From the NCBI GenBank assembly GCA_910579755.1, contig CAJTVB010000012.1:41019-105018 (forward strand): a DNA stretch of 64,000 nt, written 5' to 3'. The stretch comes from an uncultured Acetatifactor sp. Its GTDB lineage: Bacteria > Bacillota > Clostridia > Lachnospirales > Lachnospiraceae. Below the pieces are notes generated by a model. The model ran no database searches. It was not told the DNA's origin and worked only from the letters and a program-made list of their open reading frames with translations. Position 1 is the stretch's first letter. Each line of letters opens with the position of its first letter. Both the position numbers and the translations under genes were made by a program. Below, in pieces: positions 15,572-22,741 of this stretch.

Positions 15572-15628
15572 GAACATGCGTTCCCTGTGTTGCAATTTTA
15601 TTATAGCAAACGCACGTTCTTTTTTCAA
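15572..15628 (-). promoter_or_regulatory. SOS-type promoter with two LexA/DinR boxes
   Basis: On the minus strand: -35 TTGAAA (15623-15628), 17-bp spacer, -10 TATAAT (15600-15605). A LexA-like site GAACGTGCGTTT (15608-15619) lies between -35 and -10. A perfect Gram-positive-type site GAACATGCGTTC (15572-15583, GAAC-N4-GTTC) lies just downstream of the transcription start. The arrangement predicts repression of the polymerase operon by LexA. Confidence 0.85.
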
Positions 15629-15667
15629 TAGCTTTTTGGAACTAATTTTTTCCAGACTCCATTTTCG

Positions 15668-15810
15668 GTTACTTTTCACGGCTTCGCCGTTCAAAGCAAC
15701 ATAATGCACACAAAACGAGCAAAAAGCGCTCATTTTGGCGCGTGCTGTCTCGGGCTTTTGTGCAAACAGAGTACAAAAACACCTCGCGGCCCCTACCCGT
15801 GAAAAGTAGC
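15668..15810. repeat. 143-bp repeat with terminal inverted repeats, copy 1
   Basis: The element begins GTTACTTTTCACGG (15668) and ends CCGTGAAAAGTAGC (15810), near-perfect inverted ends. It matches the copy at 37078-37220 over the full 143 bp, with the same interior (a CGGCTTCGCCG hairpin, CAAAACGAGCAAAAAGCGC, CCTCGCGGCCCCTACCCGTG). It has no credible gene. It is a MITE-like or REP-like dispersed element. The 489-bp gap 15447-15935 holds this repeat plus the two promoter regions on either side. Confidence 0.8.
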
Positions 15811-15868
15811 CATTTTCGTTACAGTTCACACGCAATGTCATGATGCCGTAGTCAAGCAGATATAATAA

Positions 15869-15911
15869 TTGACATCATGTAGTTTTAATGATAAAATGTA
15901 TAAAACTACAT
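15869..15911 (+). promoter_or_regulatory. Promoter embedded in a BlaI-type operator dyad
   Basis: Promoter TTGACA (15869-15874), 17-bp spacer, TAAAAT (15892-15897). The inverted repeat ATGTAGTTTTA (15877-15887) / TAAAACTACAT (15901-15911) flanks the -10 box. The TGTAG/CTACA half-sites resemble TACA/TGTA half-sites of BlaI/MecI operators. This predicts autorepression of the downstream blaI-like gene. Confidence 0.75.
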
Positions 15912-15935
15912 ACAGTCAACCGATGGAGGTACATC

Positions 15936-16325
15936 ATGGAACAGCAGATTTCAATTTCAGAATCAGAGTGGCGAGTGATGAAAATTGTTTGGAGCAATTC
16001 TCCGCAGACGCTTCCCGAAATATTGAATAAGCTAAAGGGAACTGCTTGGAGTAAAACAACCATTCAGACTTATCTTGCCCGTCTGGTAAAGAAAGGCGCA
16101 TTGTCTACGAAGCGTCAGGGTAAAGGATACTTATACTATCCGGCAGTATCAGAAAGCGATTGCCAGCTTGCAGAAAGCCGTAATTTTTTAAGTCGTGTGT
16201 ATGACGGTTCTCTTTCCAAAATGGTTATGGGATTTGTAAAAAACGGTAATCTTTCAAATGAGGAATTAAACGAATTGAAAAACTTAATAGCCGGCCAGGA
16301 GAAAACAGATGCAGATATTAGGTAA
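15936..16325 (+). CDS. BlaI/MecI/CopY-family transcriptional repressor
   Basis: 129-residue winged-helix repressor. The N-terminal HTH starts SISESEWRVMKIVWSN and continues through the recognition helix WSKTTIQTYLARLVKKGALSTKRQGKGYLYYPAV, a close BlaI/MecI pattern. The C-terminal half forms the dimerisation and protease-sensitive region (FVKNGNLSNEELNELKNLI). The start at 15936 follows GGAGG with 7-nt spacing; a longer frame from 15888 lies in the promoter. It overlaps the M56 peptidase gene by 17 bp, the standard repressor-sensor pair. Operator-like dyads at its own promoter and before the ABC genes suggest it controls both. No beta-lactamase is nearby. Confidence 0.93.
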   Translation: MEQQISISESEWRVMKIVWSNSPQTLPEILNKLKGTAWSKTTIQTYLARLVKKGALSTKRQGKGYLYYPAVSESDCQLAESRNFLSRVYDGSLSKMVMGFVKNGNLSNEELNELKNLIAGQEKTDADIR

Positions 16326-17274
16326 TATTTTTAATGCAGTTATTTTTGTATCTGTCATTGGCAGTATCTTTACCGTTATATCGCTTTTTGTAAATTACGT
16401 TTTCTGCTGTAATTTGCCATTATGGTTCTCTTTCTGCGGCATGATATTTTTTTGCGTGCCATTCCTGTCGCCGGATGTATTTTTAATATCACCGGAAACA
16501 CAGAATTGGATAAACGGTTTTCGGATTGCCAGTCTCTTGTGGGTGTGTGGATGCGGCGTTTTTCTTGTACATGATATATTACGTCTTTTGTTGGCAAAGC
16601 GGGCGATTAAAAATTATCAGATATGTAACAATGAGCGGTTAAATCGTATCTATTCCGAATGTGCGGCGGCCGCCACACGAAAGAAAGTACCCGTATTGTA
16701 TTGCGGAACTTTGGATAACCCCATTTGTGTTACTGGCGTAATCTGCCCGGTAATCATTATGAATGAAACAATCATAGAGCAGTTGACAGACAATGAATTA
16801 TCAGCCGTTTTTTTCCATGAATTGACCCATGTGAAACGGAAACATGTTCTTTTGGAAAGAATCTATGATTATGTTTGTATTCTGAACTGGATGAATCCTT
16901 TTTCATGGATTGCAAAAGGAAATTTTACTTTGCATTGTGAAACAGATTGCGATTTCCATACTTTGAAAATGCTGCGGGGAAAGGTCGCAGAGGCAGAGTA
17001 TGCTTCTGCCATTATCCGGCTTTTGGAATATTCAACAGTACGGGCGGCGAAACCGGGAAATGGAATAGGCGCACTTGATTTTCTTTTAACAAAACGGAGA
17101 ATTAAAAGAATTACTGCAAGAACATCAAAAATCAAGGATAGATTGACAGCGTTAATGTTGGCTGTACTTTTGGCACTCATGCTTGTACTTTCCATACGCT
17201 TCAGCAGAGAGTCTTTTTATCCTTATCCGGCTTATGATACCGGGATCGAATATAGTGCGGGTTATAACGAATAA
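16309..17274 (+). CDS. BlaR1/MecR1-like M56 metallopeptidase lacking a penicillin-sensor domain
   Basis: 321-residue membrane zinc protease. It has hydrophobic segments near residues 8-30, 38-60 and 72-92. The M56 domain with HELTHVKRKH (HExxH, about residues 176-180) and the downstream metal-ligand region FTLHCETDCDFHTLKM follow. A last membrane helix (LTALMLAVLLALMLVLSI, about 285-302) is followed by only about 20 residues. Classical BlaR1/MecR1 carry a roughly 250-residue penicillin-binding sensor after that helix; it is absent here. The stimulus must therefore be sensed differently, perhaps by the membrane part or the ABC transporter. Upon activation it should cleave the BlaI-like repressor encoded immediately upstream. 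Confidence 0.88.
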   Translation: MQILGNIFNAVIFVSVIGSIFTVISLFVNYVFCCNLPLWFSFCGMIFFCVPFLSPDVFLISPETQNWINGFRIASLLWVCGCGVFLVHDILRLLLAKRAIKNYQICNNERLNRIYSECAAAATRKKVPVLYCGTLDNPICVTGVICPVIIMNETIIEQLTDNELSAVFFHELTHVKRKHVLLERIYDYVCILNWMNPFSWIAKGNFTLHCETDCDFHTLKMLRGKVAEAEYASAIIRLLEYSTVRAAKPGNGIGALDFLLTKRRIKRITARTSKIKDRLTALMLAVLLALMLVLSIRFSRESFYPYPAYDTGIEYSAGYNE

Positions 17275-17329
17275 CTCAATGTATTATAGAAAACAAGTAC
17301 GTCTTTTTATAATCAGGTATTATTCATGA

Positions 17330-17362
17330 CAATAGAATCCTCGCAGAGCGTGGATTCTATTG
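17330..17362. other. Perfect 11-bp inverted repeat between the M56 peptidase and ABC genes
   Basis: CAATAGAATCC (17330-17340) and GGATTCTATTG (17352-17362) are perfect inverted repeats separated by 11 nt. No T-run follows, so it is not a standard terminator. It lies just upstream of the operator-like site at 17378. Confidence 0.65.
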
Positions 17363-17377
17363 TAAAGATTTATAAAT

Positions 17378-17389
17378 CTACATTTGTAG
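17378..17389 (+). promoter_or_regulatory. Second BlaI-type operator-like palindrome before the ABC genes
   Basis: CTACATTTGTAG is a perfect palindrome apart from its centre. It carries the same CTACA/TGTAG half-sites seen at the blaI-like promoter. It sits 17 bp upstream of the ABC ATPase start. Binding of the BlaI-like repressor here is inferred. Confidence 0.6.
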
Positions 17390-17405
17390 TTATTTGGAGG
17401 TATTT

Positions 17406-18284
17406 ATGAAAGCAAATATTGAAATTAGTCATGTTACAAAGAAATATTCAAATGGTGTCATGGCACTTGATGACATTAGCTTTTCTGTTGGAAGTGGTGT
17501 TTTTGGGTTATTGGGGCATAACGGTGCCGGAAAAACTACACTTATGAAAGCGTTGGTTACGGTATTGTCCCCGACAGCAGGCACGATTCACGTCTGCGGC
17601 TTTGATTCCCGGAAACAGGGAAACGAGGTCAGAGAGCGGATTGGATATTTGCCACAGGAACTTGCCATGTACCCATCTCTGTCCGTGTTTGATTTTGTAA
17701 GCTACATGGCAGAGCTGAAAGGCATCCATGACAGAAAGGCTGTAGATGACGTATTGGAACAGGTTGAAATGCTGGAATTTTCCAAACGTAAAATAAAGCA
17801 GCTTTCCGGCGGTATGAAACGCCGGGTTGGAATTGCACAGGCACTGATCGGCACCCCTCAGATTCTTGTGGTTGATGAGCCGACAGCCGGACTTGACCCG
17901 GAAGAACGGGTACGATTTCGGGGGGTATTATCACGATATGCAAGAGAGGGGCGTACCGTTCTGCTCTCTACGCATATTGTCGAAGATGTCCACCAGCTTT
18001 GCGGGGAGCTTGCCGTACTACGAAAAGGACGGTTGTTTTATGCTGGTTCATCTGCCGCACTTCTGGAGCGGGTAAAGGGAAAAATAAAACTTTTACACTT
18101 AGAAAACGAAGATCAGCTTATGGAACTTCAAAAGAAATCGACAGTCTTGCAGACGACTTATGAAAGCCACGGATTGACCGCACGAATTATGGACGAAGAT
18201 TCCTCTTTTCCGGGGGCTGCGACCGATACGGCAACCTTGGAAGATGCCTATGTGTATTGTATGGGAGGGAAAGCACATGCGTAA
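17406..18284 (+). CDS. ABC transporter ATP-binding protein
   Basis: 292-residue ATPase for an ABC-2-type exporter. Walker A GHNGAGKTT (about residues 35-43), signature LSGGMKRR, Walker B ILVVDEPTAGLDP and H-loop LSTHIVEDV are all intact. The C-terminal part (residues 210-290) is the variable extension of drug/lantibiotic-type exporters. The start at 17406 has GGAGG 5 nt upstream. It is first of three overlapping genes (8-bp overlap with the next), which form one transporter with two different membrane subunits. Located behind a BlaI-like repressor/M56 protease pair, it probably provides induced defence against a cell-envelope-active compound; the substrate is unknown. Confidence 0.9.
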   Translation: MKANIEISHVTKKYSNGVMALDDISFSVGSGVFGLLGHNGAGKTTLMKALVTVLSPTAGTIHVCGFDSRKQGNEVRERIGYLPQELAMYPSLSVFDFVSYMAELKGIHDRKAVDDVLEQVEMLEFSKRKIKQLSGGMKRRVGIAQALIGTPQILVVDEPTAGLDPEERVRFRGVLSRYAREGRTVLLSTHIVEDVHQLCGELAVLRKGRLFYAGSSAALLERVKGKIKLLHLENEDQLMELQKKSTVLQTTYESHGLTARIMDEDSSFPGAATDTATLEDAYVYCMGGKAHA

Positions 18285-19038
18285 AATAATTACAATTATC
18301 CACTATGAGTATAAAATGCAGTTTAAGAGACTGGCAACGTGGAGCATACTTCTTGTGGCAACAGTATTTGCATTACTGGATAATTACCCCTCTTCCGGCA
18401 ATTTGTCACGTTTGGAACTTTTAAATGAGCCGGCTTACTTTGTCTATCGGACAATGAGCCTTAATGGTTTTGTTCTGATGTTTGGCTTGATGTTCCTGCT
18501 GGCAGAACGTTTTCCTCTGGATCATAAAACAGGAATGAAACTTCTTCTTATGTCCTATGCTCTGCAAAAAAGGCAATATATATTGGGGAAACTGTTGGGC
18601 GGATTTTTGTATACTTTTTCAATACTATGTATTTTTCTCACTTTAAACACGGCTGTTTATTTCGTGGCAGCTCCTTTCCCGGTTCCGTTGCCTGCATGTA
18701 CACTGCCGCTGGTAAAAGCAATCATTGCTTCCGCATTTCCAGCAAGTTTGTTTGTCAGTTTGTTTTCAGTTGCATTACCGGGAATGATAGATATACGATT
18801 GTTCTATCTTTTTGCCGCTATATTATTTGGTGTCAATGCCGCTTATGTTGGTTCAGCAAATACAGCACCATTTTATATGATTACTTCCGGAGATTTGATT
18901 CGTTTCATATGGGTAAATCCCAAATGGTCATTTCATGATACTGGAAGCATTTTAGCAAATGGGGCTTTTCTTATGGGGAGTGGCCTTATTATCGGAAGTT
19001 TATTATTTTTGAGCCATAGATTTTGGAGGTCAGAATGA
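18277..19038 (+). CDS. ABC-2-type permease subunit
   Basis: 253-residue membrane protein with six probable helices (for example SILLVATVFALLDN, GFVLMFGLMFLLAERF, GFLYTFSILCIFLTLN, LFYLFAAILFGVNAAYV, GAFLMGSGLIIGSLLFL). The N-terminal cytoplasmic helix is typical of ABC-2 exporter permeases. The start at 18277 is chosen for GGGAGGGAAAGC just upstream. It overlaps the ATPase by 8 bp and the next permease by 4 bp. No close family name is recognisable; pairing with the adjacent ATPase is inferred from operon structure. Confidence 0.8.
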   Translation: MRKIITIIHYEYKMQFKRLATWSILLVATVFALLDNYPSSGNLSRLELLNEPAYFVYRTMSLNGFVLMFGLMFLLAERFPLDHKTGMKLLLMSYALQKRQYILGKLLGGFLYTFSILCIFLTLNTAVYFVAAPFPVPLPACTLPLVKAIIASAFPASLFVSLFSVALPGMIDIRLFYLFAAILFGVNAAYVGSANTAPFYMITSGDLIRFIWVNPKWSFHDTGSILANGAFLMGSGLIIGSLLFLSHRFWRSE

Positions 19039-19676
19039 TAATGAGAGTTAAGAGTGAGATAAAAATTATAGGGATGAATTTTTTTATCATATCAGCAGCT
19101 TTTACGTCTGCACTTATTGTACTTTCTGCGATTGCCGGGGAACTGCTTCATTTTTACCCGATCAGTTTTGAAGTGCTCCTCCCCTTTTTTGCAACAATCG
19201 CCGTGGGCGAATGGGGAAAAACACGGGCAGACATTAATTTTGATATTATTGCTGCACAAAGCAGTTCCCTGTTTCATTGGGTACTGCTCCGTTATGTAAT
19301 CACCTTTGGAATATCCACTGTATTTGCTGTTATTTGTATGGTGTTTTCATCTGCTTTCAGATACGAATTACCATTATGGGAACTGTTTATTATTTATTTC
19401 CCGCCAGCATTCCTTTTGTCATCTTTATGTGCGCTGTTTGGAATTTATTATAACGGGGAACATATTTCAATATTAGCCTGTGGCATTATATGGCTGATCG
19501 TTCTTTTAACACGCAGTCTGCTCAGAATTTCGGGAGTAGAGTATATTTATCTGTTTATTAGATATGCCGATGAACAAAATCCTGTTTGGTTATGGAATAA
19601 GTGCATTGTTACAACAATCGGTATGCTTTTATGGGGAATCATTTACTTAAGGTGTAAGCGGACAGATGCGCATTGA
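19035..19676 (+). CDS. Second membrane subunit of the ABC exporter
   Basis: 213-residue protein with about six hydrophobic segments (FFIISAAFTSALIVLSAIAG, VLLPFFATIAVGEWG, YVITFGISTVFAVICMVF, ILACGIIWLIVLLTRSLL, CIVTTIGMLLWGIIYL). It is too diverged for a named family. The start at 19035 has GGAGGTCAGA directly upstream; the frame could also open at a TTG at 19023. A 4-bp overlap with the preceding permease gene marks it as part of the same transporter. The low GC matches the whole 15.8-19.7 kb block. Confidence 0.75.
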   Translation: MIMRVKSEIKIIGMNFFIISAAFTSALIVLSAIAGELLHFYPISFEVLLPFFATIAVGEWGKTRADINFDIIAAQSSSLFHWVLLRYVITFGISTVFAVICMVFSSAFRYELPLWELFIIYFPPAFLLSSLCALFGIYYNGEHISILACGIIWLIVLLTRSLLRISGVEYIYLFIRYADEQNPVWLWNKCIVTTIGMLLWGIIYLRCKRTDAH

Positions 19677-19691
19677 AGATATCACGACTGA

Positions 19692-19832
19692 CATGATGCC
19701 CTGTCTGAAGTCTGCAGGACATATGAAGAGTTGAAACAGCTGCGCCGGTCAGTACGAGAAGCCCGATCTTTTTTCCAGAGCATCCAAGACACCCCGGAAA
19801 AGAGATCAGGCTGCTGGAATGCCAGAGAACGA
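19692..19832 (+). pseudogene. Possible decayed coding fragment
   Basis: A 46-codon open stretch with no start codon encodes a helical, charged sequence (CRTYEELKQLRRSVREARSF) between stop codons at 19689 and 19830. The coding-like composition and lack of a start suggest the tail of a lost gene; no family is recognised. The rest of the gap 19677-19857 shows no signal. Confidence 0.25.
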
Positions 19833-19857
19833 TGATCCTTTTGCAACTATTCAATTA

Positions 19858-20607
19858 TCAAGGGACACTGTCTCCAACCAACTTATCCAACATTTCCATA
19901 ATCTTTTCTCTCTCACCACTGCCATTTGTCTTAAATCTCAGCAGCGGAATTTCATACAGCTCCATTATATGATTTTTCAACAAATCTCTTGATGCCTGTA
20001 CAGTATCCTCTTTATGATATTCATATCCATCAACTTCAATCGCTAACACAGGCTTTTTACCAATTCTGTTATAAATCAGAAAATCCAAATGTGTTGCCGG
20101 ATTCATTGCATACTGACATTCCTGTTCATTTAATAATTCCGGATTCTTAATCAGCATATTCAAAGGGAAATGACAAACAACATCCAAGCTTGAATACTTG
20201 TTATTGGCGATAATTTCCTCTATTAATGAATACATCAGATTCTCCGAGTCATATTCTGATATCTTTTTATGCTTCTGCAAATATGCCATTCTTTCCTCAG
20301 TATACTGTTTATAAAGATAGTCAAAAGTGGAATAAATTTTACTCTCTGCCACCTCAAAATTGTTATATTGAATGTAATCTATCAAATCTAATATATTGCG
20401 CTCTTTCGATTGCTCATTTCCAGTTACAACCAATATCAATTTCTTTTTAGCCCTTGATACAGCAACATTGATTAAATATGGATCATCTGCAAAATCAGAT
20501 ATCTCATCATCCACAGTGGATATAATAATATTCTCTTTTTCCGTCTGTTTTTGATAAGCAGGAGAAACTGACGCTGATCGCCCTTGAATTCCTTCTCTAT
20601 ATGACAA
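19858..20607 (-). pseudogene. C-terminal remnant of a superfamily I helicase with DUF2726/Vsr-like nuclease domain
   Basis: The frame encodes the end of an SF1 helicase: a motif V-like region (QKQTEKENIIISTVDDEIS), then motif VI (NVAVSRAKKKLILVV). A C-terminal DUF2726-type endonuclease domain follows, with HLDFLIYNR, the catalytic-like AIEVDGYEYH and a strand IPLLRFKT. The ATPase motifs I-IV that should precede are missing. The only start is a TTG at 20607 inside the neighbouring histidine phosphatase gene, without a ribosome site. The 5' end lies in a different frame of that gene, so a deletion has joined the two. Intact homologues are long DNA repair or defence helicases. It is probably not functional. 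Confidence 0.75.
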
Positions 20608-21152
20608 TGCTCGTGCTTGCCAACCAACTTATTACCTTCAAAATCCAGCTCAATAATATATGGCATCCAATCTATAATTCTAAGGAAATCTTCACACCCA
20701 AAACTATTATCATAAAAATTCAATATGGAGCTAAGAGCAGTTCCATGCGTCCCTACAACAATTTCTTTATCCGCACTATCTGATAAAATTTCGTTCAACG
20801 CTTCCATATTACGATTTTGAACCATGACAATGGATTCTCCGCCATCTTCATGATAATCATGGTCCGCCCAGCGTTTCTGGAACATTCCATGGTTATTGCC
20901 ATCCGGACCTTTTTCACGCTCTCTTAATCTCTCGTCTATTATGATCTCTTTTCCAAAAAAGGCTGCCGCATCTGCTATGGTATCCTTACTGCGCTTGTAT
21001 GGACTACAATAAAACGCATCTATTTTCTTGTCCTTCAAAAATTCCATTACAATTGCAGAATCTTTCTTCCCCACTTCCGTTAATGGTCTTGTTCTATCCT
21101 CTTTCCAGTCATGCTCCGGTTGTGCATGACGCACGAAATACACTCTCGTCAT
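20472..21152 (-). CDS. Histidine phosphatase family protein with a foreign C-terminal tail
   Basis: Phosphoglycerate-mutase-like phosphatase. The N-terminal catalytic RHA motif is in VYFVRHAQPEHDW, followed by the partner glutamate region DERLREREKG and the second histidine in VVGTHGTALSS (about residues 134-144). The native domain appears to end near HCHIEKEFKGD (about residue 190). The final ~36 residues (LLLIKNRRKKRILLYPLW and on) are Lys/Leu-rich. They are simply the out-of-frame reading of the helicase remnant behind it, so the native stop was lost in a deletion. The ribosome site AGGAGACGCATT is good and the catalytic residues are intact, so the enzyme may still work. The substrate is unknown. 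Confidence 0.85.
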   Translation of the reverse strand: MTRVYFVRHAQPEHDWKEDRTRPLTEVGKKDSAIVMEFLKDKKIDAFYCSPYKRSKDTIADAAAFFGKEIIIDERLREREKGPDGNNHGMFQKRWADHDYHEDGGESIVMVQNRNMEALNEILSDSADKEIVVGTHGTALSSILNFYDNSFGCEDFLRIIDWMPYIIELDFEGNKLVGKHEHCHIEKEFKGDQRQFLLLIKNRRKKRILLYPLWMMRYLILQMIHI

Positions 21153-21206
21153 AATGCGTCTCCTATCCCTTCTTAATGGTAATTAGTATCGGATTTTGCA
21201 CTATTT

Positions 21207-21644
21207 TCAATCATGAGGAGGCACATACCACATACCACTGCCCCATGCAGTATCATTGTCCAAAAGAATAGATACCAGCCTTCGGTACAAATTCAGCCCA
21301 GCGTTCAGCTCAGGCAGTTTTGTGTTGTGGCGGAAATCCCAGTATAACTCGCCGCATATCAGACTGGCTGCAAAATCCACCCAGTTTTTGAAAATATGCG
21401 TTTGGTTTAGCCAATACTCCGCCAAATCATCAAATTCGTTCCGCTTTAACAAACCACACGCATAACCATTGCACAGATGTCCCATGCACTCACTAATGTC
21501 CCATGCCAAATACCCACGATGACCTACGATATGATAGAATTCGTCCCGTCCACAAGGTTTCTGTTTAGGGATACGGCTCTGATACTCTTGAACCAGTGAT
21601 AGTACCAGCGGAGCCAAATCAGTTTCAAAGGGATGAAAATCCAT
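21207..21644 (-). CDS. DUF1266-like protein, possibly truncated
   Basis: Small soluble protein (145 residues from the ATG at 21644). The middle and C-terminal parts match the DUF1266 style: AWDISECMGHLCNGYACGLL, then FKNWVDFAASLICGELYWDF (compare the family's 'W..F..SYL.GR.FW'). The ending AWGSGMWYVPPHD is unusual. No ribosome site precedes the ATG or the TTG at 21653, and the frame starts only 33 bp after the stop of the next gene. The 5' part may therefore be missing. Family function is unknown; homologues are often in secretion-system or toxin-immunity neighbourhoods, which cannot be assessed here. Confidence 0.6.
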   Translation of the reverse strand: MDFHPFETDLAPLVLSLVQEYQSRIPKQKPCGRDEFYHIVGHRGYLAWDISECMGHLCNGYACGLLKRNEFDDLAEYWLNQTHIFKNWVDFAASLICGELYWDFRHNTKLPELNAGLNLYRRLVSILLDNDTAWGSGMWYVPPHD

Positions 21645-21676
21645 CAGATTCAATTACAGTGTGGCTGGCAGATAGC

Positions 21677-22156
21677 TCAATGATCAGCCGCTATTTTCCG
21701 CCTTTTATAGATAACGATCTGGGCGTCGGAACCACCCTCGCCGTACTCGCAGACCAAAAGGTAGTTGTCATCCGCCGTCAGGCCATAGCACCTGTCGCTG
21801 TTTTTCTTGCTGACCTGATTTCCCAAATAGATCTTGTCATCCTCCCAGAATCGAACCGTTCCTCCTCCCGGAAGCGTATATTGCAGATTGACAAAAGACC
21901 CCTTCAGCGCATTGAGATCTGTGATCGTTTCCATATCCTCAATGCCAAGTCCGTTAAACTCGGCGATCAGCTGCTCCTTCAGATCGCAGGATGCGCCAAA
22001 GCTGTTTCCACAGTGTTCACACCCCTTCTTCAGACAGCATTCCGCTATCATACAAGTATCGCCGAAGGGACGGCCCTTTGTTTCCGTACACCCGGCGCAA
22101 CCCTCCTTAAGTCCGCCGCATTCATCACAATCCAGCCCGCATATTGTTTTTTTCAT
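21677..22156 (-). CDS. Cysteine-rich DUF3795-type protein
   Basis: 159-residue soluble protein with a cysteine cluster in its first 55 residues (ICGLDCDECGGLKEGCAGC, then CMIAECCLKKGCEHCG). This is the pattern of DUF3795 proteins, which probably bind a metal. The second half (GGGTVRFWEDDKIYLGNQVS ... YLLVCEYGEGGSDAQIVIYKRR) is a separate beta-rich region without recognised identity. A clear ribosome site (GAGGAG) precedes the ATG. It appears to be a stand-alone gene, and function is unknown. Confidence 0.7.
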   Translation of the reverse strand: MKKTICGLDCDECGGLKEGCAGCTETKGRPFGDTCMIAECCLKKGCEHCGNSFGASCDLKEQLIAEFNGLGIEDMETITDLNALKGSFVNLQYTLPGGGTVRFWEDDKIYLGNQVSKKNSDRCYGLTADDNYLLVCEYGEGGSDAQIVIYKRRKIAADH

Positions 22157-22209
22157 CTTATACTCCTCATATAATCATAATTTTACTTTTTGTCTTCTCT
22201 CCACCGGCT

Positions 22210-22734
22210 TTATTTCCCGCTCCCTGTACTTCTCAAATTCTTTTTATAAATCTCCATTTCATATGCTTTCCCATTGCGCTGGTCTGTCTTCTGCTCCGAA
22301 TACTGATAAACCAATCCGCAGGATAATGCCAGTGCCTTTGAAGCAAGGTTCCCTGCCCGTGTAGAATAATAGAAATCTTGCCCGCCTAAAGAAAAACAGT
22401 AATCCATCAATAAACACAATATCTGTTTCCCATATCCCCTTCCGACATACTCCGGTCCCAGGGCAATACCCGTCTCATGATAAATATGCGGCTCTGTTTC
22501 CTCCACTCCGGCAAAACCAATAGCCTGGCCGCTGCCCCTCTCATAGACCAGCCATGCGTCATGGGTTTCCTGCCATGTGACCGTCCTCTGTATCCTCGCC
22601 CTGGCCCCATCCTCATCAGCCGTCACCCTCCATAACATATATTCCGCTGTCTCCGGCCTTGACCAGACATTACGGTACATAGATCTCCAGTCCTCATATT
22701 TTGCTTTCCCAAGAATAATATCTTCTGTCTCCAT
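22210..22734 (-). CDS. GNAT-family N-acetyltransferase (RimJ-like)
   Basis: GNAT acetyltransferase of about 174 residues. The acetyl-CoA-binding motif is visible as IALGPEYVGRGYGKQILCLLMDYCF, with the Q/RxxGxG/A pattern GRGYGK. It is followed by FYYSTRAGNLASKALALSCGL, typical of RimJ/RimL-type enzymes. The start at 22734 is preferred because GGAGG lies 11 nt upstream; a start at 22752 would overlap the upstream acetyltransferase by 11 bp. It follows that gene directly, so the two acetyltransferases are likely cotranscribed. The substrate is not predictable. Confidence 0.85.
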   Translation of the reverse strand: METEDIILGKAKYEDWRSMYRNVWSRPETAEYMLWRVTADEDGARARIQRTVTWQETHDAWLVYERGSGQAIGFAGVEETEPHIYHETGIALGPEYVGRGYGKQILCLLMDYCFSLGGQDFYYSTRAGNLASKALALSCGLVYQYSEQKTDQRNGKAYEMEIYKKNLRSTGSGK

Positions 22735-22741
22735 CCTGTTT

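Noticed and set aside
15407..15841. 144-residue minus-strand open frame upstream of the polymerase gene
   Set aside because: It crosses the SOS promoter, the 143-bp repeat and the start of the polymerase gene, has no ribosome site, and its residues are simply the translated repeat.
19639..19854. 71-residue minus-strand ORF after the BlaI-linked transporter
   Set aside because: No ribosome site and no coherent protein pattern; the plus-strand fragment in the same place looks more protein-like.
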